DNA of 64,000 nt. Source: a virus. A program made the translations under genes and the position numbers. The stretch is taken from positions 1-64,000 of the IMG/VR virus record IMGVR_UViG_3300042463_000545; one strand, written 5' to 3'. Shown here piece after piece: positions 7,538 through 14,501 of this stretch (position 1 is its first letter; every line of letters starts with the position of its first letter). The notes beneath the pieces were generated by a model. The model had not been told where the DNA came from. It worked only from the letters and a program-made list of their open reading frames with translations, and searched no databases.

Positions 7538-9505
7538 TTAAAATAAAGAAATTTGATTAGCTATTCTTTCTACTTTCCGCTTTTTACCTTTTGTAACAAT
7601 CTTCAACACAAGACTTTCAGCCTTATCAATGTAATACTGATAATTGATATTCATTGATTTGACATCTGTGTTTGCAGGAAGATTATTCACCACCTTGCAT
7701 AACCAATCACCAGCCTCTACTTGTGAACTGTTTGGTGCAGTTGACTGTGAATCTTGGTTCTTGATTTTCAATAGTTTCTCACCATCGCTACCACTTGTTA
7801 CATAGTAACGAATGAGCTTATTGTAAATGGATGGCTCCATTCCTTTTCTATATCCCTCATAATGAAAATCACTGGTTGATTTCTGTCTTATACAAAAATC
7901 AAAAGGATTTCTATGAAGAATAATACTTTCAGAAATAGGAACACCACTAACAAAGTAAGACTCAAGAGCAAGAGGGACAATTCTGGCGGATTTGTTTTTA
8001 TGAAGTTCAAAATCCGTGAGAAAATCCCCTTTCTTTTTAATTTCTCCATCTGTTTTGATTGCTATGTAGTCATTAACTGTTGAGAATATAATCTTTTTGT
8101 AATCAGCTCTCTCAAGCTCATATCCTGTAATCTTACACCACCAGTCATTAATCTTATTCATCTCAGCGAGTTTGCTTTTATGAATATGGATTGTAACACC
8201 GTCAGTATTTGCTGATATCACACGTATGTCTTTAGTTTCATACGCTTCAATAAGCATCATCAAGGACAATTCTCCTGTGATGGTTGTAAACATAGTTAGT
8301 TGTCTATCATATATCCAACTATTCATGTCACTAGATTTACCATACACAGAGTTTACAGCAAGCTTCAACGCACCAACAATACCTTTAATCTTCTTATCAT
8401 TCTTTGCAAAGGGCTTTAGTTCAAGACGTTTCTCATACATCTTTTTATAGCCTGTAAGGAACTCTTTACCTAAATGATATGGATACTGCTTATTGTTGAT
8501 GATAATGGCAGGATAGTAGCTAGAAACGTCCCAGTCAATGATTAGATGATCTTCATCCTCCTCAAAAACTTCTGGTTTGTTTTCTGTGTGCAATCCACCT
8601 TTCATGAACGAATACACGTTGTCATAGAAGTGTATATGTTCCTTGAAATCATCTGTGAGCTCCAGACGCATCTTCTTAATCTTCTTAAGAAACTCTGTGA
8701 GTTGGACAGTCTTGAACTGTACATACGGAGCTATGCACTGGCTAATGAAGATATATTTTCTAAAGTGACCTTTTCTAGGAAGTGTTTTGATATCAATCTT
8801 CTTCTCTTCAGAATAGTATTTCTTGATGATCTCATCACCAATTTTACTATCTGAATAGTTTATACATGGAATATCAAACTCTTTTTCTATATCAAGTCTT
8901 AGCTGTATCTGATCATTACCCTTGTACAACGGATGATCTGTTTCACCTATGGTCACCTTGTAAAACTCATAAGTGGCCATAACATCATTCTTACAATACT
9001 GACGTGTGAGCTTTCTATCTTCTAGAGTCATTCCCACTTTTGTGTGGTGAATTGGCATCTCTTCAATGTTCTCAAGATCCATTTCAAACTCTAGTCTCTT
9101 CAAACTAACACGCCTGTTCTTATTGTCAAAGTGATGTATCTTGAACAAATCAATCTGCTTGAGTGTAAGATCTTCTTCACGATATTCAGCAAACACATCA
9201 TAATTAGCATCATGAATAACATCCTGCGCTTTCTGAGCAATCATACCTGCTACTTCTAGATTAGATTTTTCTCCCCAGTCATGACACTTTCTCAAGATCC
9301 ATTCAACTACCTGGCTATCAAATCTTAGATTGTTGTAACCCACCCAATAGAAGTCTTTATACCTCTCTGAGAACTCCACAAACCTATCTAGATCGTATTT
9401 GCTTTTGCTCACCTCAAACTCATGATATGTGTTCTCGTGAGGAATATAAATCCCCACGAGAAACATTTCTTTTAGAGTTTCTATGTCATAGATTAAGACA
9501 TTCAT
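7538..9505 (-). CDS. Family B DNA polymerase with 3'-5' exonuclease
   Basis: 655 residues, the replicative polymerase. Exonuclease domain: ExoI DIE (D7, E9), ExoII NNLRFD (58-63), ExoIII Y170/D174 (YCKND). Polymerase domain: motif A DVSSYYP (326-332), motif B KLAVNSVYG (381-389), motif C SANTDGV (431-437). In motif C the first Asp of the usual D-T-D is Asn (N433) while D435 is kept. crAss-like phages carry either PolA or PolB; this lineage has PolB. TAATG overlap with the upstream gene; the next gene starts 3 bases after the stop. No terminal-protein region insertions are obvious. Confidence 0.92.
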   Translation of the reverse strand: MNVLIYDIETLKEMFLVGIYIPHENTYHEFEVSKSKYDLDRFVEFSERYKDFYWVGYNNLRFDSQVVEWILRKCHDWGEKSNLEVAGMIAQKAQDVIHDANYDVFAEYREEDLTLKQIDLFKIHHFDNKNRRVSLKRLEFEMDLENIEEMPIHHTKVGMTLEDRKLTRQYCKNDVMATYEFYKVTIGETDHPLYKGNDQIQLRLDIEKEFDIPCINYSDSKIGDEIIKKYYSEEKKIDIKTLPRKGHFRKYIFISQCIAPYVQFKTVQLTEFLKKIKKMRLELTDDFKEHIHFYDNVYSFMKGGLHTENKPEVFEEDEDHLIIDWDVSSYYPAIIINNKQYPYHLGKEFLTGYKKMYEKRLELKPFAKNDKKIKGIVGALKLAVNSVYGKSSDMNSWIYDRQLTMFTTITGELSLMMLIEAYETKDIRVISANTDGVTIHIHKSKLAEMNKINDWWCKITGYELERADYKKIIFSTVNDYIAIKTDGEIKKKGDFLTDFELHKNKSARIVPLALESYFVSGVPISESIILHRNPFDFCIRQKSTSDFHYEGYRKGMEPSIYNKLIRYYVTSGSDGEKLLKIKNQDSQSTAPNSSQVEAGDWLCKVVNNLPANTDVKSMNINYQYYIDKAESLVLKIVTKGKKRKVERIANQISLF

Positions 9506-10113
9506 TAACTACCACATCTATGGTTGTATGTAACACCTGTAAACTCAATTCTCAAAACTTCTGAATTATATCTAGTAGGATTGAAGAATTCATCCACTGT
9601 AGAATCAATTGCAGACAGGCTAGATTTCAGCTTATCTGTCATTCTCTTCTTGAGTCTATTGATGGACTTACGTTCTAATTCTTCAAATGGAAGAAGCTCA
9701 TCACCAAATCTAGCAATCATGTGTTTTACATACTCATAGGTTCCTACCTTGATGTAACCAACTACAAGAGGATCTGGAGAAGCGTCATCATACCAAATAC
9801 AAATCTTATCAAAGAATTTCAGTCTTTCAGCCATAGCAATTTCTCTCAATACATCTCTTGGGATGGTAGACTTGTCATATTTCTTGTAATCAACCACTTC
9901 TGGACAAAGGATTGCAAATACACGCTCTGCTTTAGCGTTCATGTGGATGTATGGAGAAGGATTCTTATCACTCTCTTCTCCTGACTTTGGTGTAATCAGT
10001 TTCAACTGACCTTCCATACCAAGTTCTTCAGCAAGCTGTTTCCACTCTTCTGTTACTTCTACAGAACCAACCATCTCTTCTAGTTCAGGTTCTAAATAAA
10101 TTTCTACTGCCAT
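9505..10113 (-). CDS. Hypothetical protein upstream of DNA polymerase (202 aa)
   Basis: Begins with an acidic stretch (MAVEIYLEPELEEMVG), continues with a mixed alpha/beta region (FFDKICIWYDDASPDPLVVGYIKVG) and a long helical C-terminal part (ELERKSINRLKKRMTDKLKSSL). No family is recognised. It is translationally coupled to the polymerase (TAATG), so a polymerase accessory role is possible. Start chosen at 10113 after the leader AAAAACTAAAATT. Confidence 0.7.
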   Translation of the reverse strand: MAVEIYLEPELEEMVGSVEVTEEWKQLAEELGMEGQLKLITPKSGEESDKNPSPYIHMNAKAERVFAILCPEVVDYKKYDKSTIPRDVLREIAMAERLKFFDKICIWYDDASPDPLVVGYIKVGTYEYVKHMIARFGDELLPFEELERKSINRLKKRMTDKLKSSLSAIDSTVDEFFNPTRYNSEVLRIEFTGVTYNHRCGS

Positions 10114-10117
10114 AATT

Positions 10118-10657
10118 TTAGTTTTTTGTGAAATACAATTTTAATTCTTCGATTCTTCTTTTTTTTAATCCTTTTAACACTCTTCCTCTTGATGTCGTAA
10201 AATGCATAAATTCTTTTTGAATTCTAGGATCATTAGGATTTGTGTTTATCATTCTTAAAAGTTTTGACTTTTTAAAATTTCCATATCCAACATTGTACAA
10301 AAGACTAATTAATGCAGATTTTTGATTCTGATTAAGTTTAGTTTCTACTAAGTTTTCTAACTGTCTTCTTGTTTGATTTACATGAAAATTATAAAGCTCA
10401 TTCATTCTATTCCTACTGATTTCATCTCCCATTCTCACTCTTGTCCCATCCTCATAGCGAGTAGAACCCATTCCAATTGTTGGAATTCCTGATGGACATT
10501 TATAAGCAGTTAACTTTATTCCCTCAAACTTCTCAATTAATGACCTTGTTGTTTGATCACTTTCATAGATGTATTGAAAGGACATTGTCTCACTGTTAAT
10601 ATTCAATTGTACAGTGGGAATCAGAAATATTAGAAATGTTGACAAGTATAAATTCAT
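10118..10657 (-). CDS. Endolysin, GH24 lysozyme with N-terminal export signal
   Basis: Muramidase cutting host peptidoglycan at lysis. Residues 38-66 carry the GH24 catalytic pattern Glu-8aa-(Asp/Cys)-5aa-Thr: E45 (KFEG), C54 and T60 (TIGMG), using the Cys variant of the middle position. The C-terminal half has the typical QKSALISLLYNVG segment. Residues 1-20 (MNLYLSTFLIFLIPTVQLNI) form a hydrophobic stretch that looks like a signal sequence or signal-anchor, suggesting Sec export like SAR endolysins rather than strict need for a holin. It lies at the junction of the replication and accessory genes, not in the late operon. The A-rich leader supports the long start. Confidence 0.9.
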   Translation of the reverse strand: MNLYLSTFLIFLIPTVQLNINSETMSFQYIYESDQTTRSLIEKFEGIKLTAYKCPSGIPTIGMGSTRYEDGTRVRMGDEISRNRMNELYNFHVNQTRRQLENLVETKLNQNQKSALISLLYNVGYGNFKKSKLLRMINTNPNDPRIQKEFMHFTTSRGRVLKGLKKRRIEELKLYFTKN

Positions 10658-10690
10658 AACTTTTTCCGTTAGTAAAATACATAATTTTAA

Positions 10691-11209
10691 TTAGTCTTCC
10701 AAGTATTCATCCCAATCATGATCATCTTCATATATATCATCGTCAAATTGATACTTCATGATAACTTCTTGGTCTTCTGTGATGGTGTAGATTGTACCAT
10801 CTTGATCATAAGCTTGTTCATCAATTAGTACATGCACCACACCATTATTATTCTGAATAATCCAGTTAGCATCATCAATATCAAACTCTCTGATTGAGTC
10901 ATCATCCTGATGAATCCATCCTATTTCTGGAAAATATGCAACGATGTAATCAGGCTCATCAGGATTGTTCATCTCTAATGTAACCATTATCTCAACAGGA
11001 AAACCATTCTTGTTGACAAAGTTGTCATACTCTTCTTCAACTATGTCTTCTTCAAGCAACCATAGCTCAACAAACTCTTTGTCTGTTCCTGGATATAAAC
11101 TATTCATAAAGATCATACCCTGCTCAAGTTTCTCAGGTTGGTAGAAGCTAACCTTTAAGTTAGCCTCTAACCACATGAGATGTCTCATATCAAATAATGA
11201 CCCAGCCAT
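10691..11209 (-). CDS. Acidic hypothetical protein (172 aa)
   Basis: Strongly acidic, ending in an Asp/Glu-rich tail (DDDIYEDDHDWDEYLED). Short beta-strand-like segments (VEIMVTLEMN, YIVAYFPEIGWI, GVVHVLIDE). No family recognised. Acidic small phage proteins are sometimes DNA mimics that block host nucleases, but nothing here shows that. The gene overlaps the preceding one by 20 bases and is the last before the lysozyme gene. Confidence 0.65.
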   Translation of the reverse strand: MAGSLFDMRHLMWLEANLKVSFYQPEKLEQGMIFMNSLYPGTDKEFVELWLLEEDIVEEEYDNFVNKNGFPVEIMVTLEMNNPDEPDYIVAYFPEIGWIHQDDDSIREFDIDDANWIIQNNNGVVHVLIDEQAYDQDGTIYTITEDQEVIMKYQFDDDIYEDDHDWDEYLED

Positions 11210-11432
11210 TGTCTTTGTCTAGTTTATCTTGAATATCCATCCAATAATTATGACCTTCGTTTGATTTCTCCCAAACGAATGCAGAATAAAGAAATTCATT
11301 CTCGAATACATTCACAGTTGAAGGATCTATTGATACTTCTTGATTTGCCATATTAGCAAAGAATTTGTCTGCATTGTCCTTGTCCAGATATGAATTTGCC
11401 CAATGCTTGTAAGTGTTTAGTTGTTTTTCCAT
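11190..11432 (-). CDS. Small hypothetical protein (80 aa)
   Basis: No recognised domain. Aromatic-rich middle (FFANMANQEV, FLYSAFVWEKS, HNYWMDIQ). The start overlaps the end of the previous gene by 16 bases and the end overlaps the next gene by 20, consistent with a coupled operon. Confidence 0.6.
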   Translation of the reverse strand: MEKQLNTYKHWANSYLDKDNADKFFANMANQEVSIDPSTVNVFENEFLYSAFVWEKSNEGHNYWMDIQDKLDKDNGWVII

Positions 11433-11575
11433 GATGGATCTGGTTTTCTTGCTTCAGTGAATATATGTTCAAATACTTCATTGAACCCGTAGGTTCCTCT
11501 AATTGTGCTTTTTACGCCTCTTGGTGCTAAGTCTCCTGTTCTTTGAATTTCTCGTGCTTTAAATAGTTTCTTCAT
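11417..11575 (-). CDS. Small basic hypothetical protein (52 aa)
   Basis: From the ATG at 11575 (MKKLFKAREIQRTG, ending DPSWKNN). A longer frame reaches back to 11668 but would overlap the upstream gene by more than 100 bases, so the shorter start, overlapping it by 17 bases, is preferred. Function unknown. Confidence 0.55.
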   Translation of the reverse strand: MKKLFKAREIQRTGDLAPRGVKSTIRGTYGFNEVFEHIFTEARKPDPSWKNN

Positions 11576-11783
11576 CGTTTTCTTTTTTACGTGCTTTAAA
11601 ATTTCTTTTTGCTGTTTCCATTGCCTCCACTTCTGTGTCAGCAAACCCTGTATCATACGTCCAACCATCGTTGAACCAATACAACCATTCTCCTACATGT
11701 GACTGAAACACTCCTATTGAATCAATGGGAATATCTCTGCCATAGAATAGGCTCTTCGCTTGTTTTCCTAAATAGACTTCCAT
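11559..11783 (-). CDS. Small hypothetical protein (74 aa)
   Basis: Begins MEVYLGKQAKSLFYG and continues with a Trp/Tyr-rich strand region (GEWLYWFNDGWTYDTG) and a charged helix (VEAMETAKRNFKARKKEND). The longer frame starting at 11906 overlaps the cysteine-rich gene upstream and crosses its terminator; the ATG at 11783, just past the terminator T-run, is the better start. No family assigned. Confidence 0.6.
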   Translation of the reverse strand: MEVYLGKQAKSLFYGRDIPIDSIGVFQSHVGEWLYWFNDGWTYDTGFADTEVEAMETAKRNFKARKKENDEETI

Positions 11784-11789
11784 AATGCT

Positions 11790-11825
11790 AAAATAAAAAT
11801 GTCCAGCGATTAAAACTGGACATTT
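11790..11825 (-). terminator. Intrinsic terminator after the cysteine-rich small gene
   Basis: On the minus strand ATGTCCAG (11816-11823) pairs with CTGGACAT (11799-11806) across a 9-base loop, and the hairpin is followed by TTTTTATTTT. The 5' arm begins at the TAA of the gene at 11824-12024. A strong rho-independent terminator inside the accessory gene cluster. Confidence 0.9.
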
Positions 11826-12024
11826 ATTCTTTTCCTTCAACAATATCTTTGAGTTGATTCCAGATTCTCTCTGCGTTCTCTCCCCAATACATATCACACT
11901 TACCATCCTTAATTGGAGCTTCCATAAAGTATGATTGCATATATTCGCTAGGTTTTGCTGTAAATCTATAGCATTTTTCTTTCTGGGGACAATTTGTCCC
12001 TGGGCACATTGTTATGTCAGGCAT
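11824..12024 (-). CDS. Cysteine-rich small protein (66 aa)
   Basis: Four cysteines in CPGTNCPQKEKC and GKCDMYWG (C7, C12, C18, C43) suggest binding of one metal ion or a small Fe-S centre. Proteins of this size with an N-terminal CPGxxCPxxxxC pattern occur in Bacteroidota phages and mobile elements, with no known function. The gene overlaps the preceding one by 8 bases and is followed by a strong terminator. Confidence 0.7.
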   Translation of the reverse strand: MPDITMCPGTNCPQKEKCYRFTAKPSEYMQSYFMEAPIKDGKCDMYWGENAERIWNQLKDIVEGKE

Positions 12025-12223
12025 TTTCTCCGTATGTTTCGTTATAATACTTTCCTAATTCAAATTTGTGCAAAAGAGTAGCAGATGCACCGTTTAAATT
12101 TGCCCTCTCAATTTGCATCTTCTCTCTTTCCTTGGCTTCTTTCAAAATGCTTTGCCATGCAAACTTATCTTTTGGTGTTTCCCATAATCTGTTGAACAAC
12201 CAATCTACTGCTGTCTGTTTCAT
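12017..12223 (-). CDS. Small helical phage protein (68 aa)
   Basis: Pattern TAVDWLFNRLWETPKDKFAW followed by an ILKEAKEREKMQIE helix and GKYYNETYGENA. Similar short proteins with a TAVEWL start and a KxxE/KMQI helix are widespread in Bacteroidota phages and remain uncharacterised. Its ATG overlaps the stop of the membrane protein upstream (ATGA). The leader AAACAAACGCACAC before the ATG is one of a recurring set in this region. Confidence 0.7.
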   Translation of the reverse strand: MKQTAVDWLFNRLWETPKDKFAWQSILKEAKEREKMQIERANLNGASATLLHKFELGKYYNETYGENA

Positions 12224-12381
12224 GTGTGCGTTTGTTTATTTTTATTCAAATCTTCATCAAACAAATCTTCTCCTTTGTAATCAGGATGATTCTCATGCAT
12301 GTAATTTATGCCTCTCACCCAAAATACAGCAATGAATGTAGAAATGCTGGTGACAATTAATATGCTAATTAGTAGTTCCAT
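12220..12381 (-). CDS. Small single-pass membrane protein (53 aa)
   Basis: Hydrophobic residues 2-21 (ELLISILIVTSISTFIAVFW) followed by a charged tail (HENHPDYKGEDLFDEDLNKNK). The start follows an A-rich leader (AAAAACAAAACAC) and the stop overlaps the next ATG as ATGA. One of several tiny membrane proteins in this accessory region; role unknown. Confidence 0.65.
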   Translation of the reverse strand: MELLISILIVTSISTFIAVFWVRGINYMHENHPDYKGEDLFDEDLNKNKQTHT

Positions 12382-12400
12382 GTGTTTTGTTTTTAGTGTG

Positions 12401-12504
12401 TAGTCAGGGTAGGATTTGAACCTACACGCACATCTAAGGTTATCTCAATGTGCCATTACTTTTACAAGCAGTTCCAATGTGTGTCTCCATTCCACCACCT
12501 GACT
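12401..12504 (-). tRNA. tRNA-like element, class II (Leu/Ser type), isotype unclear
   Basis: On the minus strand the 5' arm AGTCAGG (12498-12504) pairs over 7 bp with CCTGACT, followed by discriminator A (12401). A D-arm of Leu type (GTG...CAC, 3 bp) and a perfect T-arm (GTAGG-TTCAAAT-CCTAC) are present. A 6-bp hairpin GCACAT/ATGTGC looks like a long variable arm. At 104 nt it is about 15-20 nt too long: the anticodon arm (CATT...AATG) has a bulge and a 9-base or larger loop, so the anticodon cannot be assigned. No CCA is encoded. It may be a real phage tRNA with an enlarged arm, a decaying copy, or a tRNA mimic. Confidence 0.5.
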
Positions 12505-12554
12505 AGTTTGCCACTGGAAAGCACTGGCGACTTAATTAACATCAAACCCAATAT

Positions 12555-12698
12555 TTACCCTACTAATGAACGCTTCTTAAGCTGATAATACACTTGTGTA
12601 GGCTTTTTCTTCATTGTCCATGCCATCTCTTTTATTGTAAGCTTATCACGCCACAATTCTATGAGAGTGTCTATTTCTTCTTCTGTGAATGCGCTCAT
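12555..12698 (-). CDS. Small GcrA/Myb-like HTH protein (47 aa)
   Basis: The whole protein is one DNA-binding-like unit: FTEEEIDTLIELWRDKLTIKEMA, then KPTQVYYQLKKRSLVG. The pattern (T)EEE...L..LW..gls..eIA......V...l..lgl is that of the GcrA N-terminal domain and related Myb/SANT-like helix-turn-helices. Likely a small phage transcription regulator. It sits between the tRNA-like element and another tiny gene, with an ATG start in good context. Confidence 0.6.
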   Translation of the reverse strand: MSAFTEEEIDTLIELWRDKLTIKEMAWTMKKKPTQVYYQLKKRSLVG

Positions 12699-12702
12699 AA
12701 CT

Positions 12703-12870
12703 CTATTCGTAATAGCCCCATTGGATTAGTTTATCCTCAGGGGCTGTAACATGATAATTGTTTTTTACTTGTTTAACATGAAATTTGACATTGAACTTGT
12801 CAGCAATTGCTCTAAAGTTCTCTATCTCCTCTTCTGTGAGTTTTATTGTTTTGGTCTTTACGTGGCTCAT
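12703..12870 (-). CDS. Small hypothetical protein (55 aa)
   Basis: Reads MSHVKTKTIKLTEEEIENFR, then AIADKFNVKFHVKQV and a Tyr-rich end. The N-terminal IKLTEEEIENFRAIADK segment looks like a short helix. Its first 59 bases overlap the end of the membrane-protein gene at 12812-13066 in another frame. The C-terminal coding DNA can fold as a hairpin (AGCCCC...GGGGCT) but has no T-run, so I do not call a terminator. Confidence 0.5.
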   Translation of the reverse strand: MSHVKTKTIKLTEEEIENFRAIADKFNVKFHVKQVKNNYHVTAPEDKLIQWGYYE

Positions 12871-13066
12871 ACATGTATATTGTTAATAGAATCGTCAACG
12901 AAGCTATTACATGAGCTAGAAATCCCAAAGATGGGTGTAATTCCAATGTTCTACACGTTATTATCAACACTAGCGTAATCATGTAATACACAAATATGTA
13001 AAACGCTAAGATCATTGCAATAAAACTTGTCATATTTTTCATATGTTCTTTCAGTTGTGGTTTCAT
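12812..13066 (-). CDS. Small membrane protein with two TM segments (84 aa)
   Basis: Hydrophobic stretches at about residues 14-36 (FIAMILAFYIFVYYMITLVLIIT) and 46-64 (LGFLAHVIASLTILLTIYM), then a basic tail (EPRKDQNNKTHRRGDREL). It is coupled by an ATGA overlap to the gene before it. It could act in the inner membrane in lysis timing or superinfection exclusion, but no motif supports a specific role. Confidence 0.6.
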   Translation of the reverse strand: MKPQLKEHMKNMTSFIAMILAFYIFVYYMITLVLIITCRTLELHPSLGFLAHVIASLTILLTIYMYEPRKDQNNKTHRRGDREL

Positions 13067-13326
13067 ATCCTAAAGATTTTCATAAGTTTCTCAATCATAT
13101 CTGACCTCATCACTCTAGTGTTCTTAATTTCCACCTCATCTGTAACTATTCTATAAACCACCTCAGAACGATGTCTAATATTGGTGTACCATCTGTTTGA
13201 TATAACCAAAGGTTTAACCCCAGTGACATCACTAACACGTTTAAAAGCGTAAGTGAGGTTTGTGGGATAAAGCTTAACCATTGTAATGATTAAGTTGTCG
13301 AGTTGTTCTTTATTCTTCACTTTCAT
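13063..13326 (-). CDS. Hypothetical protein, probable HTH (87 aa)
   Basis: Basic protein with a likely helix-turn-helix: LTYAFKRVSDVTGVKPLVISNRWYTNIRHRS resembles the pattern of small phage DNA-binding proteins in which a two-helix motif is followed by WY and a basic loop. Possibly a regulator of the neighbouring accessory genes. Start at 13326 directly after the previous gene's stop. Confidence 0.55.
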   Translation of the reverse strand: MKVKNKEQLDNLIITMVKLYPTNLTYAFKRVSDVTGVKPLVISNRWYTNIRHRSEVVYRIVTDEVEIKNTRVMRSDMIEKLMKIFRI

Positions 13327-13331
13327 GGCTA

Positions 13332-13607
13332 TTAAGAGTTGAATAGTAAGTCAAAATGATCAACCACTTCATTCATTGTATCCCATTTGTAAACAAAATG
13401 AGATCCCACTTCTTGATGTACACTTATTGCAAAAGGAATAAATGTACGTGTAAGAAAAGCCTGTCCTTTTAGAGAAGTGAATTCATCTTCTCCTGGATAG
13501 GAATAATAAAAACTGTTCTCGTGATCTGTAATCACAACGAACCTCTTTGTTGCTTCAGGTGTATTGATGTCCATCAACACGTCTGCAATTGTTTGGTGTG
13601 CTTTCAT
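13332..13607 (-). CDS. Hypothetical protein (91 aa)
   Basis: I start at the ATG at 13607 (MKAHQTIADV), which has the recurring leader AAAAACGCAC; the longer frame to 13709 has an unnatural N-terminus. Aromatic beta-like core (RFVVITDHENSFYYSYPG). The order of features (E/N-x-F-Y/H-Y, P, D-F, G-x-A, R, P) is loosely shared with the next gene, so the two could be diverged paralogs. Function unknown. Confidence 0.6.
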   Translation of the reverse strand: MKAHQTIADVLMDINTPEATKRFVVITDHENSFYYSYPGEDEFTSLKGQAFLTRTFIPFAISVHQEVGSHFVYKWDTMNEVVDHFDLLFNS

Positions 13608-13711
13608 GTGCGTTTTTGCTTTAATTGTGTGTTTATTTGCTTTAATTTTACTTAATGCTATAATAATTGAGCAGTTTATTCTGATGCTCAGCAGGCGCAC
13701 AATAATCAATG

Positions 13712-13990
13712 TTATTGTTCCCTGTTACTCATGAATTCATCATAAGCACTCAACATTTCTTCTTCATTGTTTACAGAAGTAACCTTCCACTTTGCTAGTG
13801 TAAATCCTTCAGGTAAAGCATCTCTTTTGATAACTGCTTCACCAAACTTACACTTGAAGTCATTGGTTTGTGGTTCACAATAGTGAAACTCGTTTGGTCC
13901 TAATAAAAGAAAGAAGGTGTCCTTTTCAGACACCATTCTATCCTTGATTATTTCATTAAAATGATGATCAATACTTTCTACTAAACTCAT
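13712..13990 (-). CDS. Hypothetical protein (92 aa)
   Basis: Starts at 13990 (MSLVESIDHHFNEI), whose ATG overlaps the stop of the upstream gene as ATGA; the longer frame to 14062 is ignored for that reason. Core FFLLLGPNEFHYCEPQTNDF and GEAVIKRDALPEGF. Weak similarity in layout to the 91-residue neighbour. No function can be assigned. Confidence 0.6.
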   Translation of the reverse strand: MSLVESIDHHFNEIIKDRMVSEKDTFFLLLGPNEFHYCEPQTNDFKCKFGEAVIKRDALPEGFTLAKWKVTSVNNEEEMLSAYDEFMSNREQ

Positions 13991-14367
13991 TTCTCTTTCT
14001 TTATGTAGATACGTTGAGGATAATCTGCTTGAAATACATACTTTGTAACAGGACAAAGCCATAACTCATGACCATCAATGATTGATTTGTAGTATGCACC
14101 ACCATCAACTCTTGCGTGACCCACTGAGTCTAAGTACATATCATCATGACCTAGTTTTGTTCTATCCAACGTGTCTGTAGAACCTTCAAAGTTTACATCT
14201 GAGAATGACACAGTCACCTCACCAGTATTGTTTGATAGTCTATCTAAATATGTATCAGATCCTCCAACCATCATCAAGTTAGCCTTTGTTCCAAGTCCTA
14301 ACATGAGAAACTCTGGAAGATCTATATACCATATACCTTCTTCTTTATAAAATCTATGCGTTTTCAT
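13987..14367 (-). CDS. DUF6717-like protein (126 aa)
   Basis: Opens RFYKEEGIWYIDLPEFL, with GTKANLMMVGGSDTYLD and, near the end, ELWLCPVTKYVFQADYPQRIY. This matches my memory of an uncharacterised Bacteroidota family (I believe DUF6717) found in gut genomes and mobile elements. Role unknown. Coupled to the next gene by ATGA. The presence of such a cargo-like family fits the accessory nature of this region. Confidence 0.65.
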   Translation of the reverse strand: MKTHRFYKEEGIWYIDLPEFLMLGLGTKANLMMVGGSDTYLDRLSNNTGEVTVSFSDVNFEGSTDTLDRTKLGHDDMYLDSVGHARVDGGAYYKSIIDGHELWLCPVTKYVFQADYPQRIYIKKEK

Positions 14368-14369
14368 TC

Positions 14370-14501
14370 TTAAAATATAATTTCTGGAAAATACTTAATG
14401 AACTCAATCCACCACACAGTGAGTGTGATGGCTAGAGCTGCTAACAAACTGTAGAACACAATGGCTCTACTGAGTGCTTTTTTGTCAATTTGTTTTTTCA
14501 T
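14370..14501 (-). CDS. Tiny membrane protein (43 aa)
   Basis: Basic N-terminus (MKKQIDKKALSR) followed by one hydrophobic span (AIVFYSLLAALAITLTVWWIEFI). Its ATG overlaps the stop of the lipoprotein gene (ATGA), so the two are produced together. Possibly a partner of the lipoprotein in modifying the host envelope; this is inference from neighbourhood only. Confidence 0.65.
   Translation of the reverse strand: MKKQIDKKALSRAIVFYSLLAALAITLTVWWIEFIKYFPEIIF

Noticed and set aside
12703-12736. AGCCCC/GGGGCT hairpin as a terminator
   Set aside because: It is inside the 55-residue gene and no T-run follows on either strand.
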